A stretch of 64,000 nt of DNA from Polytrichum commune (GCA_950295325.1 OX485806.1:4154001-4218000); one strand, 5' to 3'. Shown: positions 39,320 through 52,540, counted from the stretch's first letter. Numbers and translations: made by a program. Notes: generated from the letters alone by a model not told the origin.

Positions 39320-41720
39320 TCAAAGACTTAACCTGATGATAAAGAAGTTGCTGTCTGGCTCAAAAAAGACGGAGGGTTCAAAATCTGGTGGAAAATGAAA
39401 CATTTACACACAGAAGTGTAGAGTGCCTTCACGTTCCATCTTGCATTTCTCCAGCCTCTCAGCTCAGCTATGGCAGCAACAACGTTCTTCTCTGAGAAAC
39501 ATCCTGAAAGCTGAAATTATCACCAGCTTTGCCCTGTAAACTTCCTAAGGGGTTCAACTCTCCAACAGTGACCATCAAGACAAGCATTAAAGCGGAAAAT
39601 CCTCACATTCAATTTTCTTAATCTAATCTTCCAGGTAGAAACACCGGCTCTAGTTTGACAATTGAGAGCAACAAATTTCTCGTCTTCCAACTCCCTACGA
39701 AACCTCCTCAACAAGCTGAACCCTACAGGGGCCACGAAGATTATGGGCTCTTTTAAGAATCAACACAGGTCTAAGGCACGAACTTAACAAATATTCAGAG
39801 GCAAATTTGCGAGGTTTGTTCGGTGCTTACAAGTTTGGCACGGAAAAGAAGCTAATCTCAGGTCACAAAGGTGATCGACAAAGGTAGAGTCGCTCAATCA
39901 AATGGGGCGACTTTTTGTCACTCGGGACGATGCACGTGTGGTGGGGGCGACTTGGATGAAAGGATATTGACTATTTATTCATCCATCCATCCATCCATCC
40001 ATCCATCAAATAGGGCTTTTCCTTCTTATAACTTCCAACCTTTGCCACGCACAACGCAAGCAAGTTTTGTGGGCCAAAGTTAAGGAATATGATCCATTAC
40101 ATGTGCCTAAGATGGTGGAGTTTTTGGGAGGGTCCCATTTTTGGTCTTATTCTTGAGTTCAATCCCCAACTTGAACTTGAGTGGGTCCAAATTGCCATGT
40201 CCACGTGGGGTCCAACTCATTCAATTTTTCAATATCATAGGTGAACATGACATATGGCACCCAATATTGACTATTTTAAGTTGAATTAATGTTGGATATG
40301 TCAATAGAGGTAATTGAGGTCGCACATTTGAGCATAACATATTCATATGTATTAAAGTGTCGAGATACAATTGAAAATGAGTTGGCTAAAAGGTGACTTT
40401 TGTCTTTGAAAACTTGTGCATAAAGTCATCCAAGTTGTCATAAGGCTTATATTTACATCCTAAAGAGTGAGCATGGGACATAAAAAGTCGGCTTCCAAAC
40501 TTGTCGTACTAGGAACAATGAGTTAATCTAGCTTGGATAGGCCGGTCTAGATATAGGGAATCGTGCCCGTAACATAGATTTTGAAGTTCTTTCAGAGCTT
40601 TGTTGAATTGAAAGAAGAGGTCCAAGGTTCCACCTTGACTATTAAAAATAAACCCCAATACACAATTGATAACGCAACTATTGACAAACAAAACCCTCAA
40701 AGAGGTACTAGACAATTGCTACATCTTTCATTTCAAATAGTGTGACCACACTAAATGTAAGCACTTCACATCTTTCAAGAGAGACGGACTACATATTCAT
40801 AAATCACGTTTTAAAATTAAAATCAATGTGCAGTACATAGACTATTGCTAAATGGTACTTTAACGTATTTTTTGACACTTTGGCAAGTTTGGGTACTAAG
40901 AGTGATTCGACTATGTGCCGATCAAATTAGTAGTTAGATCAAAATGAATTTGGAAGCCATGTAATTAATAAAGAAAAATTAAATCATCCCTCAAATTCTC
41001 TATAGAAAGAAGGGATTATATTCCCCAAATCCTTGGTGCTTAGGTATAGGGTCATTTGTTTGTTCTAGACTGATCTAGGCAATATCATTACATTATTTAG
41101 CTGAGTTTGTACGCTAGATGGGGCCGGGAATAAACCATATTCTATTTGCAAGTAAACTATGTTCATTCTCACAACATAGCACACTAGTAGATCTAGGTTT
41201 AAAAACTTGGGTGAAGCAGTGCACTAATACTATTAGAATGGAAAGGATGATAGCAATTGAATAATGTTTTGACCCCACCTTTCATGTGGGATAAGGTGCA
41301 ACTTCTTTGGTTATCTATTACGGTCTTGCCTAAACTTAATGACTATGAGATTTGAGGTTCACACCACACTTGCTTATAATCTATGCTTGATTGTTGCCAC
41401 CCCAATGCCAAAAAACTCAATACATTCCAATTCTATGCAGTAAGTCTTTGTTATGATTGCTTTGTTCTATGACAAAATATCTACTACTTTATACAATCAC
41501 GAACCAATATAGTGTAATTACTTTATGTCTAGATCATCTTAAAATCCAACAACTATACATTATAAGCATTGGATAATAAGTCCTCCTCCAAGTTAGAGAG
41601 ACCTACTGTACATGGCTTTGAAAATTGAGCATGTTAGAAAATTAGGTAACTATAAGGTCCAAACAATTCTAGAAACATAAAGTACATACGGAACATCACT
41701 CAACCCCTTAAATACTCTAA
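39320..41720. other. No recognised gene
   Basis: Includes a (CATC)n microsatellite at about 39977-40008. Short frames at 39520-39735 and 40509-40715 on the minus strand show no recognisable domain. Confidence 0.5.
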
Positions 41721-42248
41721 GGGCGGGTTTAGACTTGGAGTCAAGGCTCAAAAATGGGTTGGGGTGAAATAAATCCACTCCTCTCATTGGTAGAGAGGCT
41801 GGGACTCGCCTCTTCAAGTTTACACCATGAGTTGGGGCCAATTAACAAATAAATTATTTTATTCATCATGACAATGGCCTCAAGCCTTGGAAAAGAGAGC
41901 TCCCAACCTTGTGGACTCTTTCCCTCTAGTCAAGGACATTGTCAAAGCTTTTATTTGCTTGTAGTAGTTTATTCTTTGAGCATTGAATAGGAGGGGAAAA
42001 TTTCTAAATTTATTATACTTTAATCATTATCCATAGAATAGTTCATGAGTACGTTGGAACCTCTCATAACCCTCTCATAATTGCAGCCTCCAAATGGCCC
42101 CAACCCCACCTAAATAGGTTTACACATGAAAGCAATGAATGGAGTTGGGTTACTTTCTTATTAATGGCCTTGGGGGCCAATTTGCATGCCACATGGGACA
42201 TATTGGCCTTCGTTCACAATGGCCTTGGCCCCAAGTCTAAACATGCCC
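41721..42248. mobile_element. PIF-like MITE (family B-related)
   Basis: Ends are GGGCGGGTTTAGACTTGG and, inverted, GGGCATGTTTAGACTTGG, with TAA on each side (41718-41720, 42249-42251). It is 528 bp with no coding capacity apparent. The ends resemble, but are distinct from, those of the 1974-2485 element. Confidence 0.85.
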
Positions 42249-42307
42249 TAAGTCATGCTATCTGGGCTGGGAGTCACTTATGGTTTCTCCATCCATTTTT
42301 CTTAGTA

Positions 42308-43283
42308 CAGTCTAACCTTGATAATGTCACCCTTGTTAATAAAACACCTTGATATTATCACCTAAAAGTTTGAAACCAATTTTCATAGTGTAAAACTCCC
42401 TCGTTATTATCCCTATCACCCTTGGTAATATTACTATTTTTTTTCCAAAATCCGTAGTGTAAATGTGATAATACCAAGTATGGATGGATTGTATGTGATG
42501 GTTGGATGGACAGATTGTAGTAGCCGAAAGGGTCATGCACCGCCCCTGTGATAAATGCAATGCTATTCTTGGAACTTGATCGTGCACCAACCCTGAACGG
42601 TGTTGTCTATACACGACACTCAAAGGGTACATAAACTTTGTAGAAAACCTGTAGAAAAGCTTTGTCCTTTGGAGTACATAAACGTGGAAGGTGAAGATGA
42701 TTTTGAGGTGGAATATTCTACTGAGGAGCTTGTGCAATTAGTGCAAGATGGCGAACAAGTTCTTGATTCCATAGAAGTAGACCCATTGATTGTTGATAGT
42801 AGTGATGATGAGTCTAAAGTAGTGAAGCTAAGCGATGCACAAAAATATGCTAAAGATGGTTTGAATTTTATGGCTAGCCAAGGTTCTCAGATTGTCAACA
42901 CTCTGGAGTTGTTAGGAATGGAAAAAATCCATGACAAACTCATTAGAATTGGTGTTGCACATTTAACATCAACAAAACAATGTGACATTAGAAGCTTCTT
43001 TGTCTTTAGTGAGAGGTCTTTACGTGATCTCAATGACACATTATGATGTGCTCTTGTTGTTATTCACAATTTTGAATTAGATTTTACATTAAAAAACATT
43101 GAAGTCTCGTATTTGTTATTTTCTTTTTTACATTGTAATTTTATTTTGATTTTCTACCTATTTTTTTGATAATATCACATTATGCACAAATCTTCAAAAC
43201 GTGACATTATCAAATATGTCACACCTTGTTTATATCACTCTTTTTGGTGAAACGGATGGTGTGACATTATCAAGGTTAGACTG
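42308..43283 (+). mobile_element. Pogo-like transposon with TA duplication
   Basis: The two ends are identical inverted repeats starting CAGTCTAACCTTGATAATGT and extending at least 23 bp, flanked by TA (42306-42307, 43284-43285). TA targets and CAGT-type termini match the pogo/Tigger branch of Tc1-mariner elements, including the plant Emigrant/Lemi1 group. Subterminal CCTTGATAAT-type repeats are present on both sides. The element is too short for a full transposase and keeps only a C-terminal-looking fragment. Confidence 0.9.
42600..43046 (+). pseudogene. C-terminal part of a pogo-like transposase
   Basis: This 148-residue frame lies inside the TA-flanked element. It begins without the helix-turn-helix or DDE catalytic core. 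Its acidic Ser/Asp-rich stretch (DPLIVDSSDDESKVV) followed by a helical Leu/Ile-rich region resembles the variable tail of Tigger/Jerky-type transposases. Family assignment rests mainly on the surrounding element; on its own the frame has no diagnostic motif. It could also be a captured host fragment. Confidence 0.5.
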
Positions 43284-43412
43284 TATTCCCATCTTGTCAA
43301 TTCACTCAACATGAGTTTAGGAGCTATTATAGCTTTGTTTCTCTTGCCATGTACCTAGGGGAACGAGGTTGTGACCTCCTAGTCCCCACTAGCGACATGC
43401 TAGTTCGTGCTA

Positions 43413-44143
43413 CTGTTCTCCCTCTTTAGTATGACACGTTTGGGAAACACACAAAAATTCGTATTATCGAGGTGTCGTCTTGTCATTAATATGACAAACG
43501 ACGTAAAGTTGTCGTATTATCAAGGGAATATGAAAACATAAGTAATATGAGCTTTAAATATTTATATACAACGAGTTTAAGCAATATAGATGGTATGAAA
43601 TAATAGTTTATGACTCCAAAAAAATACGAATATTCTCAAGAACTCTTGAAATAGGAGTCCAAAGATTTATGGTGTTGCCCACCCAAGTTAGCAACTGTCA
43701 TCTTATCTAAATTCTCTAATAACTTTTGAAAATTATGAATTTCATTAACACCCAAACATAAAGAGTTCTCCAATAAGAAACCAGACAACAACGATGCACG
43801 ACGTCTAGCAACATACTAGGCAGGAGGCCACTCTAACCCTAACCATGTCCATTCTACACTAATAACCCTAATTCTCATGAAGTTCTCAATGATAAGTAAA
43901 GTTCCCAAACAATACCCAAGTGAAAATGGACATATTTTAGATGTACATAACATAGATAAAAGAAATTTTAACATTAAATACCTCTTCAATATGACAAAAC
44001 GGAGATTCTAAATGTCTCAATACCGAGTGTTGTAGTCGTATAAAAGAGGGAGTTTTGGACCAAAAAGTTGGGTCTCGCAAAGATGTGTCATGATATCGAG
44101 GGTGTCGTATATAAACGAGTGTCGTATTAATGAGGTGAAAGTG
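43413..44143. mobile_element. Degenerate TA-flanked mariner-like element
   Basis: The left end (CTGTTCTCCCTCTTTAGTAT) pairs imperfectly with the inverse of the right end (GTATTAATGAGGTGAAAGTG), about 19 of 27 positions. TA flanks both ends. CGTATTATCGAGG/ATATCGAGGGTGTCG motifs near both termini support the pairing. No transposase is visible. Confidence 0.5.
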
Positions 44144-44745
44144 TAGCAACCTACCATCTAGAAGGCCGTCTCCTTAGAATCCCTACAATCCCGGGCATAA
44201 GCCAACGTGACCTACCCGTGTGCGGCATGCCCCACCTCACCATTCCAAAGCACGACAATCGCAAGATCTAAAAGCAACCAGCTGGGTGCCGCCGCAACAT
44301 GTTCCACAGACACACAGTCAACAAATCCCATCATTTTATTCAACATGGTCATGGCTTTTATAATTAAGAAGGGAAAAAAGAAGAAGTAAAGTTGGCTTTG
44401 GAAATGGTGTAGTTGTATAAGACTAAGTAAAATAATGGAATATATCCCTCCGTAACATTACTCAACTGATGAGTTGTTGTGCTCATGGGCCCCGCGGTAG
44501 TTTCGAGAATGAAGCCTTTGGATGTTGGAATCCCAATGGTTCAGATTGAATTCGAAGCTGAGGTAACCAGACACAACTCGTTAGCTGAATGATGTTATGT
44601 CACCACCACTACCACCACCACTTAAACTTAAATACCTCATTTTCACGCGCACCCCTTTAAGTTTACCCCTCCCATGAGACCATCGTACATACTAGTAATG
44701 CCAACCAATGCAATACATTGTGCCACTTGTGATTTTGTTGACGAC

Positions 44746-45527
44746 ACTCCTTTGGTAAGATGAATTCACAGAAGTGCAAACTCAGCTTCAGGATTTTAGA
44801 GATCAATTTTAGCAATAGGTTCTACCAATTTCACTAAAATCATGAACCAAGTTTTGGATAACCAATTTAACTTGAACTTTCAACCAATTTCACTACATGT
44901 TGTGAACGATTCAATGATTTGGTACCCATATTCACAACTTCACCAAATCAATATCATGAACAGTATAACTTCATTTCAAAAAGAACAATACATTATGTAT
45001 ATGATTCTCCTAATCGCTCCCCATGACTAGCTCTATGTCAAGGCTAGAGGGTTCCAAGTAAACACATACCCCTTTGGTAAGATGGTTACCCATAAGTGCA
45101 AACTCGATTTCATGAAGGGTCCAAGCTTTCGTATTCTCAACTTCTCGCTTCAATGTTTCACATTATATGTCTCCCCGTTGTTCATTGTTTCCTCTTTGTT
45201 GTGTGTTAGTTGGAAGCCCTTAGCCTTGACGTAGAGCTAGTCATGGGGAGTGACTAGAAGAATCTTACACATGATGTACTGTTTTTTGTGAAATAAGTTA
45301 TACATTTCATGATGTTGATTTTCAGAGGTTGTGGATATGGGTACCACATCATGAAATTGTTCACAACATGTAGTGAAATTGGTTGGAAATTCACATTAAA
45401 TTAATCATTTATATAGTGAACTTGGTTCATGATTCCAATGAAGTTGGTAGAACCTATTGCTAAATTGGCTTGTAAGAAATCATGAAATTAAGCTTGCACA
45501 TCTATGAATTCATCTTACCAAAGGAGT
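44746..45527. repeat. Long foldback element, about 300-bp arms
   Basis: ACTCCTTTGGTAAGATGAAT at the left is mirrored by ATTCATCTTACCAAAGGAGT at the right. The arms continue through GGTTCTACCAA/TTGGTAGAACC, CACTACATGTTGTGAAC and CCATGACTAGCTCTA in mirror order. An extra partial copy of the tip (CCTTTGGTAAGATGG) lies near 45070. I found no clear target duplication, so the superfamily is unresolved. Confidence 0.85.
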
Positions 45528-45766
45528 AACTTACATGTTTGCTTCACTCTAAGGCATTTGACAATTGATGTGGTCCACTGCATCTATAAGATTTCATATT
45601 GACTTATTTGAAATATAAGGTGTTGTCATTCTTGGTGCAAGAATGTGACTCATCATATGGCCTTCTATGCATATTATTGAAACATTTGTGTGAGTCACAA
45701 AGATTCATTACATAGCTCAAGGTTGGGCCTATAATCAAATTGGAAAGTTCAACAACATAAGTCCTA

Positions 45767-46157
45767 CACTAAATATTGTATTTAAGGTCATATTGTATTT
45801 AATACCACCGTGGTAACTTTTCTCAGGCACTTATGAATGAGTTTACAAGTATTGTCATCCCAACTTACAATTATGTGATGAGATACTCACAAAATTTGGT
45901 GTATTGTGCATTCTAACAATTATTAATGTTGTGTATCTTAACAATTATGTAATGACATATTGTCATGGATGGTTGAAATTTGGATGAAAAATCACTTAGT
46001 AAGTGATAGTAATTGCAACATTATAAATCTATGATGCCCAAATTTATTTAACAAGGAATGGCAAATAATATTAGGTTTACATTTAGTGTTCGTGACACTA
46101 CACGGATACTTTACAAATAGTATTGAGCAGGACAAATAATGACTACAATATTAAGTG
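45767..46157 (-). mobile_element. MITE family A, copy 6
   Basis: Tips CACTAAATATTGTATTTAAGG and ATATTAAGTG with TA outside. The reverse-ordered internal blocks (GTAAGTGATAGTAATTGCAA, ACAAGGAATGGCAAATAAT) match the other copies. It is the most diverged near-full copy. Confidence 0.82.
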
Positions 46158-46226
46158 TAGTTCTCTAACGACCATAAAGTTCTCTTATGGAGCATTTCAT
46201 AATTGGTTTGGTCATTAGATCAGCTA

Positions 46227-47222
46227 CAGTCTACCCCCAATAATACGAGACCTCAATTATACGATGCATTTCTTGTCGACCAAACTTTCTAGCATTAATT
46301 GACCCCAATATTACGACTATGATGCTCGTAAGATAGCATTTTTTGGGCCCTATGTGTCATATAATAGAGATAATTAGTGCGTGCATGTGGTGAGACCCAC
46401 ACTAGGATCTGCCTTGGGATTAAGGAGTACATGGTGAATTCATTAGTGGCTTAACTTAACTCAATTTGAGTTAATTGTTTTAAATCTTGGTTTCAAAACA
46501 AATGTTGTATTTTTGAGTCTTTGGGTTTGGGTGGAGGTTGAAGGGTTTAGGAATTGCTTGATCTACATGCTAGAATTATGAAGTTGTTGATTTCTCTTCT
46601 AGATTCGAGATTTATTTTCACACCTAAATCTCACATCATTTTAGATTGGAAATTCAATCCTTGCTAACTTAGATTTGCCCATGCCACTTGTCAATTTTTG
46701 GCTCCAGAGGTGACGACAATCTTGATACTATAGAATTAGTGTGACATGTGACATTATGGAATAACACAAAGGAGATGTGAGGACAATTTGAATTTGTTCT
46801 CCCGTCACCTACACTAGTGTGGTCCACTCCACTTGGCCTTCCTGGGTGATGTGGCGGACACACGCACCAACTTTCAACAAGTGGCATAAGAAGAAGAAGA
46901 ATAAGAAGGTGACACTCCACATGTTGACACATGGCGCATTGCGAGGGTGTAGGTTGACTTCTTTGGTGGTTGGCATTATTGACAAATTTCGTGATAAAAG
47001 AGAGAGAAATGTGACAATAAGAAGTGAGATTTGAACTACGAACATCCTTTCCCTAGGGTTTCAAGATATTAGAGAGTGTGTGACATTGTGGAGGCTGATA
47101 TTACAAAGTTTAGGGTGTACACTAATTCTATAGTATCACGCATCCATGTTAACACTACAAAAACTCCGTAAAATCACATGCACTTTGGTTGCCACAGGTG
47201 TGATACTACGAAATTTAGAGTG
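46227..47222. mobile_element. Candidate long family C element (996 bp)
   Basis: The left end CAGTCTACCCCCAATAATAC is flanked by TA at 46225-46226. The right end is followed by TA at 47223-47224 and reads inward CACTCTAAATTTCGTAGTAT. The right 115 bp aligns with the right end of 19256-19610. A 19-bp inverted pair (GATACTATAGAATTAGTGT near 46730 and its inverse near 47121) lies inside. End-to-end TIR identity is only moderate, so the left border is a proposal. Confidence 0.5.
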
Positions 47223-47379
47223 TATAGGATCTTACGTTAGTAATAATCCAATGTTTCATATTTTATCCATCATATATTACGACTAAGAAATTTGAAATTT
47301 TCAAGTGCAAATAATAGACCATCTGTATCTTTGGTCACACCATTCCAGCTAAAAAAATCTAAGTCACCCCCCGGGACAA

Positions 47380-47520
47380 ATTGCGATCTTCACATGTATA
47401 TAATGAGGAATTTGCTAGACACAATCATCCACTAATTGCTACACAGTGCATGCATCAATCCGTGGTTACCAAGTCCGAGACATGAACTGTAAGCCAGTGC
47501 GAACCTGAAGATATATTACA
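47380..47520 (-). pseudogene. Truncated 3' copy of the second unknown gene
   Basis: The text GCTACACAGTGCATGCATCA then TCCGTGGTTACCAAGTCCGA matches the sequence that runs from the 3' flank into the last codons of the complete gene at 47719. Here it stops after the equivalent of the terminal residues, and the stop codon has changed. Confidence 0.7.
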
Positions 47521-47718
47521 GATTATATTGCGGCCACAAGCATTTCCCTGGTCGGTCGAAATGGCATGATCGGCTACCAATGGTTTACAAAAGCGTATGC
47601 ATAGAATTTCCTCACAGCAGATCATTGGAGCACAAATTGTGGACTTTGCATATGTATAAACAGGAATTAGCGAGCTAGTTAATTGCTACACAGTGCACGC
47701 GCATTGATCCGTGGTTAC

Positions 47719-48204
47719 CTAGTCCGAGGACTCTGGTTCTTGATCAGTGCGGAAGGGCTCGGATCCATACACAGCAGCGCCGTGAGTGCCCACAATCACA
47801 TTCCCCCGCATGTCGCTCCTGTCATCGATGCCTTGCAGACATGAGACGTAGCGATCTGCTAACCCACGCAGCTTGCTCTTTATGCCTAACTTGTGGTGGG
47901 AAGAATCAGGGTTAGGTTGCTGCTTCTCCTGGTCGGGTCGGCTCGGATTGGTCTTTTCATCAGGTCCATCGGCAGCACATGATGTCACACTCTGTACAGA
48001 AGGCTTGGTCTCGTCGATGGCCGCCAGCGACTCCGGAATCAGGGCACCGGAGCTGGTCTTCGGAGCCACGGTGGTGCCTAATTCGGTGCTGCGGGCTATG
48101 TTGGTCATCGAATTAGGCCCTATTTGTTCAGGGACTGTAGTTGGTGATGCTTTGAACATCGGTCCTCGTAGAGCTACTGCTGATCCGGTTGCTCCGGCTG
48201 CCAT
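47719..48204 (-). CDS. Unrecognised 161-residue protein, family member 2
   Basis: A single-exon frame. I chose the start giving MAAGATGSA because it aligns with MATGAGGAP of the paralogue; an ATG three codons upstream (48213) is also possible. Shared features with 38869-39318 are AIDETK (residues 62-67), the block KSKLRGLADRYVSCL (109-123), SDMR, and EPFRTD (149-154), with both proteins ending SSD. The N-terminal half is Pro/Ser/Thr-rich and probably disordered. No known domain, signal peptide or membrane helix is visible. Conservation concentrated in the C-terminal third implies selection on the protein, not just a recent copy. Confidence 0.7.
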   Translation of the reverse strand: MAAGATGSAVALRGPMFKASPTTVPEQIGPNSMTNIARSTELGTTVAPKTSSGALIPESLAAIDETKPSVQSVTSCAADGPDEKTNPSRPDQEKQQPNPDSSHHKLGIKSKLRGLADRYVSCLQGIDDRSDMRGNVIVGTHGAAVYGSEPFRTDQEPESSD

Positions 48205-48444
48205 GTCAATCACCCGCGGGTTAGGGTTCGAGCTAGCTGACCTAGAATTAGTATGGTTGGATGAGAGGTGGTCCCGGTCCTGCAGGAGGTTAAGAACGTG
48301 GTGCCACTAGGGGTAGTTGACCCTACATTTCACTCTTGGGAAATTCCAGATGCCAATTGACATTCCTCCCTAAGGTCTCGCCCATTTTCAACTACTTTCT
48401 AATGTCGGAGGCGATGAATCACTCACGCCTAGATTCATGTGCGT

Positions 48445-48860
48445 GCGGCTTCCTGACACATTTTCCAGATTCAACGATGGCCAGCCAAAATGTGCAGTGG
48501 TGTCAAGAACACCATCCCACACTCAAACCACTCAAATGTCGAATCTTGAATTACAAATCTCAACCTCCCAGCTCGAAGTACCGATGTTCACTTGAGATGA
48601 CCAACATCTGATTATCCAACACTTGAGAATCTCTAGCTGGTGTCAAGAGCATGGATCATTACTGATACATCTTCCAAGCTTCAACCATGACCGGCCAAAT
48701 CTGCACTGAGGTAAAGAACTAAATCCCATCCCCTGCCTCATTCAAATTTCAACCTCCCAGCGCGAAGTCACACCACTCAATATTCGCTTGAGATGACCAA
48801 CATCTGATCATCTAACACTTGAGAATCTGTAAGTTAGCCGGTGTCAAGAGTATGCATCAA
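48445..48860. repeat. About 200-bp tandem duplication upstream of the second unknown gene
   Basis: Two copies share TTCAAC(G/C)ATGGCC-like text, TTCAACCTCCCAGC-like text, CTTGAGATGACCAACATCTG and AACACTTGAGAATCT. The duplicated DNA lies on the 5' side of the minus-strand gene, so it could affect its promoter region. Confidence 0.8.
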
Positions 48861-48869
48861 CATTTCTAA

Positions 48870-50640
48870 AATGTAGCGATTCCAATCTTGTAGACAAAAA
48901 CTTTCACTTTGAAGAGACAGTCGATGATCTGTGAGTAAGTAGTTGCTTGAGGAGCCGAGAGAACAGAAGATTAAGTGAATCCAGGCAGCCAAGTGGCCGC
49001 GTTTGGTGACTTCGGCAGAATCACGTGGGTCATGGGCTCTCTTCAAGAGTGGATGTGAAGGCAACAAAATCTGAAATGCACCTCCAGTGACCAAAAAGAG
49101 CACTTTTAAATTCCTCCTTCTAATGCAAGCCTGGTCCCATGAGATGAACATGTTGCCTGTCTTACCTTGCAATTGAATGTGCTCAATATGTAAACGAAAA
49201 ATAGTGCAAACTGTCTTATATGTCATCTTTACCATAACATTAATGGGGTCATTACCCCCCCCCCCCCTAAGAGCTTTTGGGGGAGGTAGATACGGGCAGG
49301 GGCAGCCCCCAGAAAGAAATCAAAAACTTCTGCCCGTCCCACCTAACTTCAAAAAAATCATTGCCTTTGGATTTTTAATGATCAATTATCCACAAATCCC
49401 ATATTGAGTGCACTTCACCTTCAAAGTCCAACATCCTATATATATGCTTCCAATTAGTAAATAAGCAATTTATTGGAATTTCATCCCTGTAGTGAAATTG
49501 TCAATTAATCATGTGTTAACTCGGAAGTCACAAACATTACCAAGTCCTCATTAACATTGAGGTTATAATTTTTGTGACTTACCATTCGAAGGGGTCTTTA
49601 TCATTCTAAAATGAAACTTAAATTGATGTGTTGATTTTAGTATGTATATTTTTGCATACTTTATAAAGCCTTCTACTTTCAAAAGTATTCCTACACATTC
49701 AAATTACTTAAGCAAGATTAAATGGAGAGTCTCAAACGTTGAAGACAATAAAGATGCATGCAAATATATACAATGCAAAACAAACAACATAATATGGAGA
49801 GCCAAAATGGAGGATATATATTTTAAATCCTCAATATAGAACATAAGGGGTAATAACGAATGATTTGAATGCCAAATTTGCAATTGAATCCACATTATCA
49901 ATCTAAATACTAGGGAGCTTAATAATTCACTTATTAGTTGCAGAAGCCTTTGTGGCCATCTTTTTCTCTTTTGCTTGTTGTCCCTCAACGACCCTAAAAA
50001 TCTCTTCTTTACGGTTATAACTTTTCATGCGGACTAGGCCCATTGATCCGAGGCCGGGCATTCAAATGTTTCCGTTGGGAGACCACACTATGGGAGGATC
50101 CGTAACTTAGTGTAACATATGTTGACGATTGTCTAACATTGCGGTGAAACGCAAGAAAATGCTCAGACTCTAATGGACCACTTATTGTTGGATTAGAGAC
50201 CTATAAGGTTCAAACAACACCACACAATACGACGTTTAGGATGTGAGTCTGTAACATAGACTTGCTATTCAATAAGAGTAAAGAACATATCTCCAATAGT
50301 TGCTAGTTTGGAATGCGAGTTTGTAACCTTGGATCGAGACCAACAATTTATGAGAAAATGGAAGCTCGATGGAAGTAGGCAAATGTTTAACTTGTGAACA
50401 CGATTTCAATAACTAATATTATGCTAGAAAACAAAATGAAAAGGAAGTGAGTGTGCATGTTCGTTATGGATATATCAGTTGTGGGCTTCGGGTCAAGGGT
50501 CATGATTTTGATCGGGGCAACAAAGATGTTTGTAGGTCCAAACATTGAAGAGGGTTGTCTCCCACTTCAGTGACGGGGGAGATGACGATCGGACTAAGAT
50601 CAGCCAACCGTGGAAGGAGTTGATGCAGGAGGGTGTATGA
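48870..50640. other. No recognised gene
   Basis: A poly-C tract lies near 49256-49268. The frames at 48834-49235 and 49704-49988 on the minus strand have no recognisable domain. Confidence 0.5.
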
Positions 50641-50650
50641 CGATGGACAA

Positions 50651-50733
50651 TGAGGACATTATGTTGTCAATTTAGGTTGAGTCGACCTAAATGAGGACAA
50701 TATGTTGTCAATTTAGGTTGAGTCGACCTAAAT
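50651..50733. repeat. 41-bp tandem duplication with a near-palindrome
   Basis: Two copies of TGAGGACA(T/A)TATGTTGTCAA followed by TTTAGGTTGAGTCGACCTAA; the second half is nearly self-complementary. Confidence 0.9.
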
Positions 50734-51464
50734 GAGTCGATTTCCCAGCTTAACATACTCTCATTTTAATGGAAACTACGGCGGAATTTACGGCGGAAAA
50801 TCAAATGTTATTTTTTTACTTGTACTCTACAACTTTCCAGTGGTTTTCATTTCATTCTTGGATTAATAGTTTGCTTTATGTACTCTCAATTCACTGGAAA
50901 ACTCTCATTTTAATGAATATTGTGTTGAGGGAGCATTGACGCATGCAGGCTCCGCGATTGGGGGTAAGTTTGCATGACAAAGAATGGAATTGAAGAGGAT
51001 GTCACACGGGGGAGCCTTGATGTGGAGATGCGTGCTAGGCCCTAGAGGAGCGTCATTGTCATCCTAAGACAACAAGGTGTCTTGATGGCGTTCGAGTGCT
51101 CATTTCTCTTTGCAGAGGGGAGAGGGCAACAAAGCATATGCAAGGTTGACAACTTTTGTGGGTGGGTAGTCCACGACACCGTCGCTGATCTTGGAGTAAT
51201 CAATGATGGAGGCTACATCCACTACCGAGAATTGGTAGAGTGAGGGCAATTGGAAGTCATTCATGCCGCAAGATGGGGAGCTACGGGAAGATGGGGATGC
51301 GGAAAGGCCGTTGGTGACAAGAAATGTACTTTGAGGGGGCAATATGAGAGCACATATCCATGCCAAAAAGAAAGAGCAAACATTAGACACAACAATGTCG
51401 AGAAAATATAATCACAAAAATGGAGATTTTTTCATATTGAACTATTGAATTCCGAGAGTTGGCG

Positions 51465-51870
51465 GATGCCTTATATACATCATTGGTGGGGGGTAATGGC
51501 CCATTGCCAATAGGGTTGGAGAGGACAAAACTTGAGATGCTAGCAGGGTGGCGCACAAACCTCTTAAGGTAGGGAGCTAGCTCATTCATAAGGAGGTGTC
51601 ATTTATATCATCGGTCCATGTGTAAGGGAAGATGACAGTGCCATAGGGGGTTAAGGACGCTCTTGGTGGGGCCACCGTCCATGAGGAGGGTGTTCTCCGC
51701 GGTCAACCGCCACCCGTGAGGAACCCCTCCAAACGAGGGACACCAACCTAGAGGTTGGACTTGAGGACCTTAAGGAATTGTTGCCTTATATACATCATTG
51801 GTGGGGGGTAATGGCCCATTGCCAATAGGGTTGGAGAGGACAAAATTTGAGATGCTACCAGGGTGGCATG
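51465..51870. repeat. Direct repeat of about 85 bp, 312 bp apart
   Basis: CCTTATATACATCATTGGTG then GGGGGTAATGGCCCATTGCC and AATAGGGTTGGAGAGGAC occurs at 51470-51552 and again at 51784-51866 with only a few changes. Confidence 0.9.
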
Positions 51871-51906
51871 GGGTTTAGGGTTTTGGGTTTAGGGTTAGGG
51901 TTTAGG
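51871..51906 (+). repeat. Interstitial plant telomere-like patch
   Basis: About five units of (GGG)TTTAGGG with small variations. It lies between a direct repeat and the palindrome cluster. Confidence 0.85.
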
Positions 51907-51918
51907 AATTTTTTTTAT

Positions 51919-52444
51919 TGGTTATGAAACTTTATGGGCAAGGGGGATCAATTATTATTTTTAAAGTGGCATCTCGGATCCGAGATGCCACTTTAAAAAA
52001 CATATTGATCCCCCCTTCCCATAAAGTTTCATAACTAATGCCTGAAAATTCCAAAAAATTCCAAAACTTGTGTTCATACAATATATCAATAGTTTTGGAT
52101 TGTGTGATTTTTTAAAAATTTGTTCGAATTGTTTGTAAAATTTTATGGGGGATAGATTTTTTATTTTTATTTTTTAATGTGGCATCTCGGATCCGAGATG
52201 CCCCTTTTAAAAGGAAAAATGATCTCCCTTGCTCGGAAAGTCTTATAGTTTGTTCAAAACAATTCCACAAAATTCAGAAATTTGTCCTCCCACATCCGCT
52301 CAATAATTATGGATTTTTCAAAAATTGGTTATGAAACTTTATCGGCAAGGGGGATTGATTATCATTTTGAAAGTGGCATCTCATATCCGAGATGCCACTT
52401 TAAAAAATATATTGATCCCCCCTTCCCAAAAAGTTTCATAACTA
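51919..52444. repeat. Cluster of three palindromic elements
   Basis: Copies lie at 51919-52037, about 52119-52250, and 52325-52444. Each centres on GTGGCATCTCGGATCCGAGATG or a close variant and extends outward into GGTTATGAAACTTTAT / ATAAAGTTTCATAACTAA arms. The flank after copies 1 and 3 (TTGTGTTCA(T/C)ACAATATATC) is also shared, so the unit is larger than the hairpin itself. Confidence 0.9.
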
Positions 52445-52540
52445 ATGCCCAAAAATTCTCAAAAATTCCAAAATTTGTGTTCACACAATATATCAATAGT
52501 TTTAGGGTTTTTTATTTATTTTATAAGTGTGGATATAAGA